In this document: piece after piece, positions 1-9,574 of the stretch
Layout of the letters: each line of letters starts with the position of its first letter
How positions within the stretch are numbered: the stretch's first letter is position 1
Assembly (NCBI RefSeq): GCF_004208515.1
Contig: NZ_SGIM01000006.1
Span: 62,001-126,000, forward strand
DNA length: 64,000 nucleotides
Reading direction: 5' to 3'
From: Acinetobacter halotolerans
Lineage (GTDB): Bacteria > Pseudomonadota > Gammaproteobacteria > Pseudomonadales > Moraxellaceae
Notes under the pieces: model-generated
Database searches by the model: none
Told to the model about the DNA's origin: nothing
What the model saw: the letters and a program-made list of their open reading frames with translations, nothing else
Position numbers and translations under genes: made by a program

Positions 1-181
1 AATCGGTTAAATTACCAGAACCACAACCAATCTCAAGTACTGAAGCTAAAAATTCGGGACAATGCTTTTTGAGATATTCAAATAGCTGTTCGCTAATCTG
101 CTTCTGTACCACAGCATGTTCAACATAACTTTGCCCAGCTTTGGCAAAGCGCTGCGCGACCAGTGTTTTATTTAAACTCAC
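1..181 (-). CDS. bioC: Malonyl-ACP O-methyltransferase BioC, N-terminal part (runs off left edge)
   Basis: Only the first 60 codons are in the window. The frame opens with a GTG whose first bases overlap the bioF stop (GTGA), the usual sign of translational coupling. The protein begins [15 protein letters not shown] and reaches the SAM-binding motif I (EIGCGSGN), where the window ends. BioC methylates malonyl-ACP so that it can enter fatty-acid elongation and become pimeloyl-ACP, the first dedicated step of biotin synthesis. The position directly after bioA-bioF and close to a bioH-like gene supports the call. A methyltransferase is seen; BioC rather than another class I methyltransferase is inferred from context. 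Confidence 0.85.
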   Translation of the reverse strand, partial: MSLNKTLVAQRFAKAGQSYVEHAVVQKQISEQLFEYLKKHCPEFLASVLEIGCGSGNLTD

Positions 182-1338
182 AAACACTCCACCAATTGTT
201 CCAATTCAGTTTTTTGCACCAGAGAAGTCAATGAAATGCGTAAGCGTGAACTATTCTGCGGCACAGTCGGCGGACGGACTGGCATGGCATAAAAGCCTTG
301 TTGCTGTACATATTTCGCCTTTTCAATCGCTGCCTGACTTTCGCCGACAATAATCGGAATGATATGACTACTTGATGGACTTGAAAAACCTTTCGCAATC
401 ACCGCCGTCTGTAAATACTGACTGATTTCAGCTAAATGTTGACGCTGCTGCTGCATATTTAAAACTTTGTTAAAGATAAAGTCAGACCATGCCATCGAGA
501 TTGGTGGTAACGCTGTGCTGAAAATCAAAGGACGCATTTTATTAATGAGGTAATCACGGATGATAGGATCACAAATAATATAACCGCCAATTGAAGCAAT
601 CGCTTTACCAAAAGTCCCAACAAGGAAATCAATCTGATGCAATACACTATATTGCTCAGCACAACCTAATCCTTGCTCACCTCTCACACCTATGGCATGA
701 GCTTCATCGACATATAGCATGGTTTTAGCAAAGCGTTGTTTTAACTGAGCCAATGCAGCTAAATCGGTTTCATCACCATCCATACTAAAAATACTTTCAG
801 TCACCACAATAATACGTTCAACTTGCTCATCTTGTTGATACTTTTGCAATAACTGTTCCAGATGTTGCAAATCATTATGACGATAACGCACATACTGAGC
901 GTTGGATAGTCTAATACCATCAATCATACTGGCATGAACCAGTTTATCCGCCAAAATCATAGTTTTGCTATCACATAAGGCAGGCAAAATACCGATATTC
1001 ATGTGATAGCCACTATTAAAAAGTAAGGCAGCTCGACCAAAAGCTTTGCTTAGGCTATTTTCAAATTGCTCATATTCTGCAAAATTACCTGTAAGTAAAC
1101 GCGAAGAAGATGAACTAAACAATGCCCGTTCTATTTTCAAAGTATCGAGAAATTCCTCTCTCAAACTTAAATCTGCTGCCAAACCCAAATAGTCATTGGA
1201 GGCTAGATTCAGCATGGTTCGATCTTGGATCGTAATCCATCTTCCTTGCTGTTGATTCGAGGTAAATTGACGAAAATTGCCTTGCTGTTTGAGCTGGTCA
1301 AGCTGTTCGGCATAATGATCAAGCAAGGACATTGGCAT
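178..1338 (-). CDS. bioF: 8-amino-7-oxononanoate synthase
   Basis: This PLP-dependent enzyme condenses pimeloyl-ACP with alanine to give KAPA (8-amino-7-oxononanoate). Full length (about 386 residues) with the alpha-oxoamine synthase landmarks: NDYLGL near 48-53, SGYHMN near 109, DEAHAIG near 211 and the PLP lysine in GTFGKA (K245). It overlaps the end of bioA by 20 bases and its stop overlaps the bioC start, so bioA-bioF-bioC form one translationally coupled operon. Two starts, ATG CCA ATG, lie close together. The AAGGAG is only 3 bases from the first but 9 from the second (1332), so the second is the more likely start. Confidence 0.96.
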   Translation of the reverse strand: MPMSLLDHYAEQLDQLKQQGNFRQFTSNQQQGRWITIQDRTMLNLASNDYLGLAADLSLREEFLDTLKIERALFSSSSSRLLTGNFAEYEQFENSLSKAFGRAALLFNSGYHMNIGILPALCDSKTMILADKLVHASMIDGIRLSNAQYVRYRHNDLQHLEQLLQKYQQDEQVERIIVVTESIFSMDGDETDLAALAQLKQRFAKTMLYVDEAHAIGVRGEQGLGCAEQYSVLHQIDFLVGTFGKAIASIGGYIICDPIIRDYLINKMRPLIFSTALPPISMAWSDFIFNKVLNMQQQRQHLAEISQYLQTAVIAKGFSSPSSSHIIPIIVGESQAAIEKAKYVQQQGFYAMPVRPPTVPQNSSRLRISLTSLVQKTELEQLVECL

Positions 1339-2614
1339 TTGCTCCTTGCATATTTTTCACCACTTCACTCATCTGTACTAATAAGTAATTTAATTCATCA
1401 TCAGTGATTACATATGGTGGCATCACATAGACCAACTTTCCAAAAGGTCGCACCCAAATGCCACGCTCAACAAACTGTTGTTGTAAGCTTTTCATATCGA
1501 CACTAGAGGTTAATTCAACCACCCCAATCGCACCCAGAATACGCACATCAGCAACGTGGTCCAGCTGTGCTAAATCTGTTAATTGTTCAGCAAGAATCTT
1601 TTCTATACGCTGAATATTGCCCTGCCAATCTTGTTCAACCAATAATTGAGTACTTCTTAGAGCAACCGCACAAGCCAAAGGATTCGCCATAAAAGTTGGA
1701 CCATGCATAAACACGCCAGCTTCACCACGACTAATGGTTTCAGCCACCTCTTTGGTGGTTAAGGTCGCAGACAGCGTCATATAACCACCCGTTAAACCTT
1801 TACCAATACACATGATATCTGGTTCAACTTGCGCATGTTCCCAAGCAAACATTTTACCTGTACGACCAAAACCTGTTGCGATTTCATCGAAGATCAACAA
1901 TAAATTGTACTGGCTACATAAGGCTTTGGCTTGGCGCAAATATTCAGGGTTGTAAAACCGCATTCCCCCTGCACCCTGTACAATCGGTTCAATAATCAGG
2001 GCAGCTATACTGTGATGATGTTGTTCAATTTGCTGTTTGAGTTCTTGAATATCTTGTGGATTCCACTCACCATCAAAACGACTTTGCGGTGCAGGCACAA
2101 AAATTCGGTTCGGTAAACTACTACCAAATATCTGATGCATTCCCGTGACAGGATCACAGACCGACATCGCGTTCCAAGTATCACCATGATAGCCAGAACG
2201 CGTGGTAATAAAATTGGTTTTCTCAGGTTGATTCAATGCAGCCCAATATTGAACTGCCATTTTTAAAGCCACTTCAACGGACACCGAACCTGAATCCGCA
2301 TAGAAAATTTTATCTAAGCTCGGCGGCGTAATTTTTAATAATAATTTACCCAACTCAATCGCTGGTTCATGGGTAAAACCACCAAACATGATATGCGCCA
2401 TGTTCTGCAATTGATCAGTAACGGCTTGGTTGAGTTCAGGGTGGTTATAACCATGAATCGCACACCACCATGAAGACATACCATCAATCAAAGTGCGACC
2501 GTCTTCCAACTCAATAGTCGCACCGTAGGCACGTTTCACTTTAAAAGTTGGCAGTGGATTTAACATCGAAGTATAAGGATGCCAAATATGTTCTAAATCA
2601 AATAAATCGGTCAT
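1319..2614 (-). CDS. bioA: Adenosylmethionine--8-amino-7-oxononanoate aminotransferase
   Basis: Class III PLP aminotransferase that converts KAPA to DAPA with S-adenosylmethionine as amino donor. Visible features are the substrate-binding WHPYT at 11-15, [14 protein letters not shown] near 46-59, [13 protein letters not shown] at 242-254 and the PLP lysine in [11 protein letters not shown] (K272). Length (431 residues) is normal. The start ATG follows GAGGAATAGGGG. It is the first gene of bioA-F-C. The upstream gene is bioH-like, on the same strand, separated by about 320 bases that contain inverted repeats. Confidence 0.97.
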   Translation of the reverse strand: MTDLFDLEHIWHPYTSMLNPLPTFKVKRAYGATIELEDGRTLIDGMSSWWCAIHGYNHPELNQAVTDQLQNMAHIMFGGFTHEPAIELGKLLLKITPPSLDKIFYADSGSVSVEVALKMAVQYWAALNQPEKTNFITTRSGYHGDTWNAMSVCDPVTGMHQIFGSSLPNRIFVPAPQSRFDGEWNPQDIQELKQQIEQHHHSIAALIIEPIVQGAGGMRFYNPEYLRQAKALCSQYNLLLIFDEIATGFGRTGKMFAWEHAQVEPDIMCIGKGLTGGYMTLSATLTTKEVAETISRGEAGVFMHGPTFMANPLACAVALRSTQLLVEQDWQGNIQRIEKILAEQLTDLAQLDHVADVRILGAIGVVELTSSVDMKSLQQQFVERGIWVRPFGKLVYVMPPYVITDDELNYLLVQMSEVVKNMQGANANVLA

Positions 2615-2703
2615 CCCCTATTCCTCATTCGTTAAATTAAATCTTAGTTATATCGGGGTCTTGCCGAGTGCTCATTCATTTCCAGTACAAGCCTTCGGCT
2701 CGA

Positions 2704-2729
2704 CCTACTTTTCTTTCGGGAAAAGTAGG
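2704..2729. repeat. Perfect 10-bp inverted repeat (hairpin)
   Basis: CCTACTTTTC, loop TTTCGG, GAAAAGTAGG. No U-tract follows on either strand, so it is not a standard terminator. The surrounding sequence resembles a motif I associate with intergenic repeats in Acinetobacter genomes; that is from memory and unverified. Confidence 0.6.
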
Positions 2730-2740
2730 CAAAACCATTT

Positions 2741-2829
2741 GTCATCCACAAAACCTGTTCACTTTCACCATATTTTTAATTTAATCGCAGAAATCACATT
2801 TTATTGATACCGCGCAGGTTGTGGATGAC
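2741..2829. repeat. Long-armed inverted repeat (GTCATCCACA...ACCTG / CAGGTTGTGGATGAC)
   Basis: The arms are at 2741-2757 and 2815-2829. They match perfectly except for two extra A in the left arm, and they enclose about 57 AT-rich bases. Together with the adjacent hairpin this suggests a small dispersed repeat or miniature element remnant. No target-site duplication or transposase was seen. Confidence 0.5.
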
Positions 2830-2937
2830 GTTTCCGCGTATCAAGTTTCTGGTTAAATATTTAGAGCTAAACTTATTAATATATTAAACCTGTCAAAATC
2901 TAAAATACATTGCGAGAAATTTCATTTCTCAACAAGA

Positions 2938-3672
2938 TTAAACCGTCTGTTTAAGAAAATCCTCAATTATTTGCACAGTTTCATTCACCATAAAACATGG
3001 AAAACCATGTGATGCACCACCAACCGAAACAATAGATTGATTCTTTGCAGCCAAGTGACGGATATTTTGAATAACTTGGTAAGGAACCAAGGCATCATGC
3101 TCTGCAAACACGTGCAACTGAGCACCTTGATAATTTTTATAGATATTGACCAGATTTAACTGCTCCAACAATTGTAACCCATGCTTAAGTAATGCAATTG
3201 GTTGTGGTTGAATCAGTTTTTGCATGGCCAAAAAATCTTTTTTAGCGGAACTTGCACCTTGACATACCAGTAGCCCGAACCGTTTTAAGGTGGTAATCGC
3301 ATCTTGCTCAAATGACTGCTTAAACTGAATAAAGGTCTCGACGGGCATCGCTGTCATCCAATTTTCTTGGGCGACAAAACACGGATTTGAAGCTAGCGTA
3401 ATTAAAACCTTTTGCTCTGTATATTGCTGCTGGATCAAATTGACCAACAATGTTGCAAGTTCACCGCCTAAAGACCATCCCACAATCACATCATATTTTC
3501 GTGCAAGTTCAACATGCTGTTCTAAAACACCGTCATCAAAAGTATTAAAAATATTGATTCGTTCAACCTGATGTCCTTGTTGTGCTAAAGCATCATGTAA
3601 AGGTTTTAATAATTCAACGCCACCGCCCCATCCTGTGATGAGTAAAATCTTTTGCTTCACCTTATGACCCAA
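2938..3672 (-). CDS. bioH: Pimeloyl-ACP methyl ester carboxylesterase (BioH-like)
   Basis: Alpha/beta hydrolase that would remove the methyl group BioC adds, releasing pimeloyl-ACP for BioF. The nucleophile elbow GWSLGG (S67), an acid in EHDALVP (D193) and a histidine in GASHGF (H222) form the triad. The stretch ASNPCFVAQENW corresponds to the ASSPCFSARDEW region of E. coli BioH, which separates it from generic hydrolases. Length (about 240 residues) fits. The listed start is TTG. A GTG at 3660 giving MKQKILLITGW is an equally plausible start, and neither has a strong ribosome site. Lying just upstream of bioA-F-C supports the role. Confidence 0.85.
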   Translation of the reverse strand: MGHKVKQKILLITGWGGGVELLKPLHDALAQQGHQVERINIFNTFDDGVLEQHVELARKYDVIVGWSLGGELATLLVNLIQQQYTEQKVLITLASNPCFVAQENWMTAMPVETFIQFKQSFEQDAITTLKRFGLLVCQGASSAKKDFLAMQKLIQPQPIALLKHGLQLLEQLNLVNIYKNYQGAQLHVFAEHDALVPYQVIQNIRHLAAKNQSIVSVGGASHGFPCFMVNETVQIIEDFLKQTV

Positions 3673-3926
3673 TTATGCAAACTTTAAAAATTATAACCTG
3701 TTTTTTCTAATCATTATTTTCCAAATCAACCAATAATGTCGCAGGAATGACACGTTCCCAATTTTGTTTCAATTTAATTTACACCGACATCCACTCTATT
3801 TTCCTTTTAGTTATACTTCATTTAAATTCAACTATATAAAACAATCAAAAGCCCTGTAAAGAATTTACTCACACATCAAATTTTTAAATTTGCTAAAGTA
3901 AGCGTCTACCACACTTTGAGATCAAG

Positions 3927-4502
3927 ATGATGGCTACGATAAAATCCAAAGTTCTTATTCTATGTAGTTCTCTTATTTTACTTAGCGCACCAAGTTTAGG
4001 TAGCGCACAAAGCACCTTATTTTCTAAGCAAAATACCGCTCAAAAAGAATGGGTCGGACAATCTGCTCCCGATTTCAAATTACAAGATCAAAATGGCAAA
4101 TGGCATACTTTAAGCCAATATAAAGGCAAATGGGTGGTACTCTATTTCTACCCTAAAGATAACACCGCAGGTTGTACTGAAGAAGCCAACCAATTTAAAT
4201 CACTCTATCCACAATTTTTAAAGTCGAATGCGGTTGTGTTAGGCGTCAGTTTAGATGATGTTGCTTCGCATCAAAAGTTCTCTGAAAAGTTAGGCTTACC
4301 CTTCCCAATTCTAGCGGATGAAAAAGGCACACTCGCCAGTAAATTTGGCATCGTCAGAAATTTAGGCGTAACCAAAATCGCGAAACGAGAAAGTTTTCTC
4401 ATCAATCCACAAGGCGCAATTCTGTATCACTATACCAGTGTGAATACACAGACCCATGCGGATCAAGTCTTGAAAGATTTAAATACTGCTCAAAAGAAAT
4501 AA
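3927..4502 (+). CDS. Exported peroxiredoxin, Bcp/AhpC-TSA family
   Basis: Thioredoxin-fold peroxidase that reduces hydroperoxides. An N-terminal signal peptide (about residues 1-27, ending near SLGSAQS) predicts a periplasmic location, unlike cytosolic E. coli Bcp. The peroxidatic cysteine is C83 in NTAGCTEEANQF, within the FYPKDNTAGCT motif. The Bcp-type second cysteine five residues later is replaced by Ala, and no other cysteine remains in the mature protein, so it should act as a 1-Cys enzyme. A strong terminator follows. It is convergent with the ferritin gene, another oxidative-stress and iron function. Confidence 0.9.
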   Translation: MMATIKSKVLILCSSLILLSAPSLGSAQSTLFSKQNTAQKEWVGQSAPDFKLQDQNGKWHTLSQYKGKWVVLYFYPKDNTAGCTEEANQFKSLYPQFLKSNAVVLGVSLDDVASHQKFSEKLGLPFPILADEKGTLASKFGIVRNLGVTKIAKRESFLINPQGAILYHYTSVNTQTHADQVLKDLNTAQKK

Positions 4503-4510
4503 ATTACCCA

Positions 4511-4540
4511 AAAAAACTCAGCCATAAAGCTGAGTTTTTT
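4511..4540 (+). terminator. Rho-independent terminator (bidirectional) between peroxiredoxin and ferritin genes
   Basis: AAAAAACTCAGC, loop CATAAA, GCTGAGTTTTTT. The stem is perfect, with A-tract and T-tract on both sides, so it can end transcription from both convergent genes. Confidence 0.9.
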
Positions 4541-4552
4541 AATTTATAAATT

Positions 4553-5017
4553 TTACATTTGCGATTGAATATAATTCTGTAAACCAATCAATTCAATTAA
4601 ACGCAATTGTTTTTCTAACCAATAAGTATGATCTTCTTCTGTATCAGAAAGCTGCTGGCGCAACATATCACGGCTAATATAATCGCCTTTTTCTTCACAG
4701 AGCTTAATACCAACCGCAAGTTTTTCGCGAACATGATATTCAAGCGCTAAATCTGCTTTTAAACAGCTCACAACATCTGTACCCACATTGATGTCTTCGC
4801 GGTTCATATTCGGTTTTGCTTCCAAAAACAATACACGACGAATGATTGCATCGGCGTGAGAAGCTTCTTCCTGCATCTCATGATCAATGCGCTCATAAAT
4901 CTTGCTCAAACCCCAATCTTCATACATTCTTGAATGAATTAAATATTGATCACGAGCAGCCAATTCACCGCCAATGAGCATATTTAAATAGTCGATGACT
5001 TCTGGATTGCCACGCAT
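4553..5017 (-). CDS. bfr: Bacterioferritin-family ferritin lacking the haem-ligand Met
   Basis: Iron-storage protein of about 154 residues. The start is set at [11 protein letters not shown] because AAAGGAG lies 8 bases upstream; an in-frame ATG 8 codons earlier has no ribosome site. Diiron ferroxidase ligands are present: E18, E51, H54, then E93 (LALEYH) and E127/H130 (TEEDH). The position equal to E. coli Met52, which ligates haem across the dimer, is Ala52 (EEASHAD). The protein should therefore not bind haem by itself. By analogy with two-subunit systems it may pair with a haem-binding Bfr elsewhere, or work like the haem-free FtnA of Pseudomonas. Confidence 0.93.
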   Translation of the reverse strand: MRGNPEVIDYLNMLIGGELAARDQYLIHSRMYEDWGLSKIYERIDHEMQEEASHADAIIRRVLFLEAKPNMNREDINVGTDVVSCLKADLALEYHVREKLAVGIKLCEEKGDYISRDMLRQQLSDTEEDHTYWLEKQLRLIELIGLQNYIQSQM

Positions 5018-5371
5018 AATACTTACTCCTTTCGAATACATTTATTATGAGCAACTTAGAGTTTAATTGCAAAATTATAATTGTGTAAGTTTATGATTTT
5101 TATAAAATTAAAATGAGAAACATACGCATTTACAGTTCTAATTAACCCAATTTATTGAAATAAAATAAGCCTTTGCAGTAGATAAACTCTTTTGGCTCAC
5201 CATGAATTTACTAAAAATGGCATATTTTGTTTTTTGTAACGATTGGCAATGCTTCTTATTCACTCCATGAATTGATCAAAAAAAGCTAAAAAAAAAGCAT
5301 TCGACAGTTGTATGTTCACATAAAACTGGTTAAATAGAATCATTTACAAAAACACAATTTGGATATACAAA
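5018..5371. other. Divergent intergenic region between ferritin and reductase genes
   Basis: About 350 AT-rich bases between divergent genes. Apart from the ferritin promoter, I see only A/T tracts (for example around 5279-5300) and no convincing operator or small gene. The promoter for the reductase should lie in the last 100 bases but is not clear. Confidence 0.5.
5044..5072 (-). promoter_or_regulatory. Putative sigma-70 promoter of the ferritin gene
   Basis: On the minus strand, TTGCAA (-35, 5072-5067), 17-base spacer, CATAAT (-10, 5049-5044), ending about 26 bases before the start codon. No clear Fur box was seen. Confidence 0.5.
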
Positions 5372-6427
5372 ATGGATAAAAGTAAACCAATCTTGGTCAC
5401 TGGGGCGACGGGCTATATTGCTGGTTGGATTATTGAGCGTCTTCTAAATCAAGGATATACCGTTCATGCAACAGTTCGAGATCCATCAAAAAAGAATAAA
5501 ATTCAACATCTTTATGATCTTGCTGAGAAGTCATCTGGACAAATTCACTTCTTTAAAGCTGACCTACTTCAGTTGGGTGCATTTGATGAATCAATGAAAG
5601 GCTGTGAAGTGGTCATTCATACTGCCTCTCCTTTTGTTGTCACCAACTACAAAGATGCGGTCAAAGATATTATTGAACCTGCGGTGATTGGAACAGAAAA
5701 CGTATTGGACAGCGTAAACCGCACTGAATCGGTAAAACGTGTGGTTCTTACTTCAAGCATTGCATCGACCTATGGCGATGCTGTCGAAATTCTCAATACA
5801 TCAAATAATGAGTTTGATGAAAGTCACTGGAACAATACCAGTAATGAAACACACCAACCTTACCCTTATTCAAAAGTCGCAGCAGAACGTAAAGCTTGGG
5901 AAATGGCTGAACAGCAAAATCGCTGGGATTTGGTCTGTATTAATCCAGCGCTGGTCATGGGTCCTTCATTAACCGCAAATACTCAATCAGGCAGTGTCGA
6001 AGTCTTACAGCAATTTGCCAATGGTATGACCTTGCTCGGTGTACCACCGATGTGGAATGGAATCGTTGATGTTCGTGATGTCGCAGATGCGCACATTCAA
6101 GCAGCGATCAATACTAATGCGAAAGGACGTTATATTATTAGCGGCGGCACTTTAAGTTTATTGGAAATGGGGAAAATCTTACGTCAGAATTTTGGCAATA
6201 AATTTCCATTCCCGCGAAATCAACTGCCTAAATCTGCGTTTAAATTATTCGGTCCACTAGCAGGATTTTCCAAATCATTTGTCGAACTGAATATGGGCTA
6301 TCCAATTTATTTTAATGCGCAAAAGAGTCAGCAAGAGCTTGGGATTCAGTACAGAAATATCGAATCAAGTGTGGTTGAACACTTTCAACAACTACTAGAT
6401 GATGGTGTGGTGCGAAAATATATTTAA
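5372..6427 (+). CDS. NAD(P)-dependent epimerase/dehydratase (dihydroflavonol-4-reductase-like)
   Basis: Extended short-chain dehydrogenase of 351 residues. The Rossmann motif GATGYIAG is at residues 11-18, the active-site serines in LTSSIAS near 126-132 and the catalytic YxxxK is YPYSK (Y164, K168). The pattern ATVRDPSKK near 33-41 after the second strand is typical of NADP(H)-using dihydroflavonol-reductase and cinnamoyl-CoA-reductase-like enzymes. The bacterial substrate is unknown, probably a carbonyl compound. It is a single gene ended by a strong hairpin, so neighbours give no hint of pathway. Confidence 0.85.
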   Translation: MDKSKPILVTGATGYIAGWIIERLLNQGYTVHATVRDPSKKNKIQHLYDLAEKSSGQIHFFKADLLQLGAFDESMKGCEVVIHTASPFVVTNYKDAVKDIIEPAVIGTENVLDSVNRTESVKRVVLTSSIASTYGDAVEILNTSNNEFDESHWNNTSNETHQPYPYSKVAAERKAWEMAEQQNRWDLVCINPALVMGPSLTANTQSGSVEVLQQFANGMTLLGVPPMWNGIVDVRDVADAHIQAAINTNAKGRYIISGGTLSLLEMGKILRQNFGNKFPFPRNQLPKSAFKLFGPLAGFSKSFVELNMGYPIYFNAQKSQQELGIQYRNIESSVVEHFQQLLDDGVVRKYI

Positions 6428-6435
6428 GATAATGC

Positions 6436-6469
6436 TGTAGGCAGCGATGGTAATCGCTGCCTACAATTT

Positions 6470-6470
<1 letters not shown>
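6436..6470 (+). terminator. Rho-independent terminator of the reductase gene
   Basis: TGTAGGCAGCGAT and ATCGCTGCCTACA flank a GGTA loop (arms 6436-6448 and 6453-6465), a perfect 13-bp stem followed by ATTTTT. It abuts the stop of convergent ligA. Confidence 0.9.
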
Positions 6471-8532
<2,062 letters not shown>

Positions 8533-8568
8533 ATAAAACATTTCACTGAATTTATTATAAAAGATTAA

Positions 8569-9573
8569 TCATGTTGCTGCTTGATTTGGACGATAATCAA
8601 TCACATGATGACGCCAATGTTCTTTCAGCTGCGGCGTGAACTCCAGATTATTTTCGTCATAGACTTTGCCATCCACTTCACGTGCAATTAAGCCCGCAAT
8701 ACTGGTCATCATGTCATAACCTGTGACTGCCTTGCTATTTGGCAATGCCAAGAAAAATGCCAAACCTTGCACTTGTTCAGTCGACAAGGTTTCCAAATCA
8801 AAACCAGCAGGACCATGATCCGTAATACGCAATACAGAGAACATTAATGCACTTGGTTCATCGGTATTTTCATAACGATGGAAGCACGACATCTCACCAA
8901 AACGTAGACCATATTTAAGTAGAACTTTTAATGCCTTATCACCAGATAACGCACGGCGTGGGTTTGGATAAACATTAAGGGCGATAATCTGTTCAGCCGT
9001 TGCTAATGCACTTTCATCATCATAACGTTGCTGTTCATGCAGATGTACATCCAAAATATTACTCTCGCCTTCAAATTCTGCGATTGCGACTGTCTCGATA
9101 TCTGGATTGAAACTTAATTCTGATTCAGACTTGGTGTCCCCATCCTTTTCCATCGCCTCGGTTTCTGCTGATGCGACTTGTTCTATGTCTACCGTTTTTT
9201 CTGCTTGCTGCTCAGTGGTTTCAGTTTCACTAATCAGATCAGTCTCGCCCTGCTTCACAACTTCAACTGTAGAAGCATCTGTAACCGTAGTGGTTTTTTC
9301 TTCAACTGCAACAGGTACAGCAACTTGCGGTTCCTGTTCAATCGTTTCAACCTTTAAACTTGGTTCAACACGGTCTGTTTCGGTGATCACGTTATCATGT
9401 TGCAATTGATCACGCACATGACGCGGAATAACAGGCTGATTACTTTCAGGGTTAATATGCAAATCAGTTTCTAATGAAGGCTCAACTGGTTTAGGTTTTC
9501 TTAAAATCATGGTTAGGCCAACGAGCATAATCACAACGGCGATAACAATGCCTATTATTGTATTCATTTCCAT
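8569..9573 (-). CDS. zipA: Cell division protein ZipA
   Basis: Membrane anchor that tethers FtsZ to the inner membrane at the division site. It has an N-terminal transmembrane helix (IIGIVIAVVIMLVGLTMIL), an acidic, Glu/Thr/Val-rich flexible linker of about 150 residues, and a C-terminal FtsZ-binding domain (from about residue 190, with LNVYPNPRRALSG and GYDMMTSIAGLIARE). An ATG at 9588 would lie inside smc. The ATG at 9573 follows GGAG by 7 bases, directly after the smc stop, and is preferred. The smc-zipA-ligA order is standard for this group. Confidence 0.95.
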   Translation of the reverse strand: MEMNTIIGIVIAVVIMLVGLTMILRKPKPVEPSLETDLHINPESNQPVIPRHVRDQLQHDNVITETDRVEPSLKVETIEQEPQVAVPVAVEEKTTTVTDASTVEVVKQGETDLISETETTEQQAEKTVDIEQVASAETEAMEKDGDTKSESELSFNPDIETVAIAEFEGESNILDVHLHEQQRYDDESALATAEQIIALNVYPNPRRALSGDKALKVLLKYGLRFGEMSCFHRYENTDEPSALMFSVLRITDHGPAGFDLETLSTEQVQGLAFFLALPNSKAVTGYDMMTSIAGLIAREVDGKVYDENNLEFTPQLKEHWRHHVIDYRPNQAAT

Positions 9574-9574
9574 A

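Larger units (their letters stand above)
2615..2937. other. Intergenic region between bioH and bioA with repeat-like inverted repeats
   Basis: About 320 bases with no coding frame. It holds two inverted-repeat structures, annotated separately, that look like a dispersed genomic repeat. It must also contain any separate promoter of the bioA operon. I see no BirA-type operator (TTGTAAACC spacer GGTTTACAA). Confidence 0.6.

Noticed and set aside
2704..2729. Hairpin as a rho-independent terminator for bioH
   Set aside because: No T-run follows on either strand and it is over 200 bases after the bioH stop; repeat element preferred.
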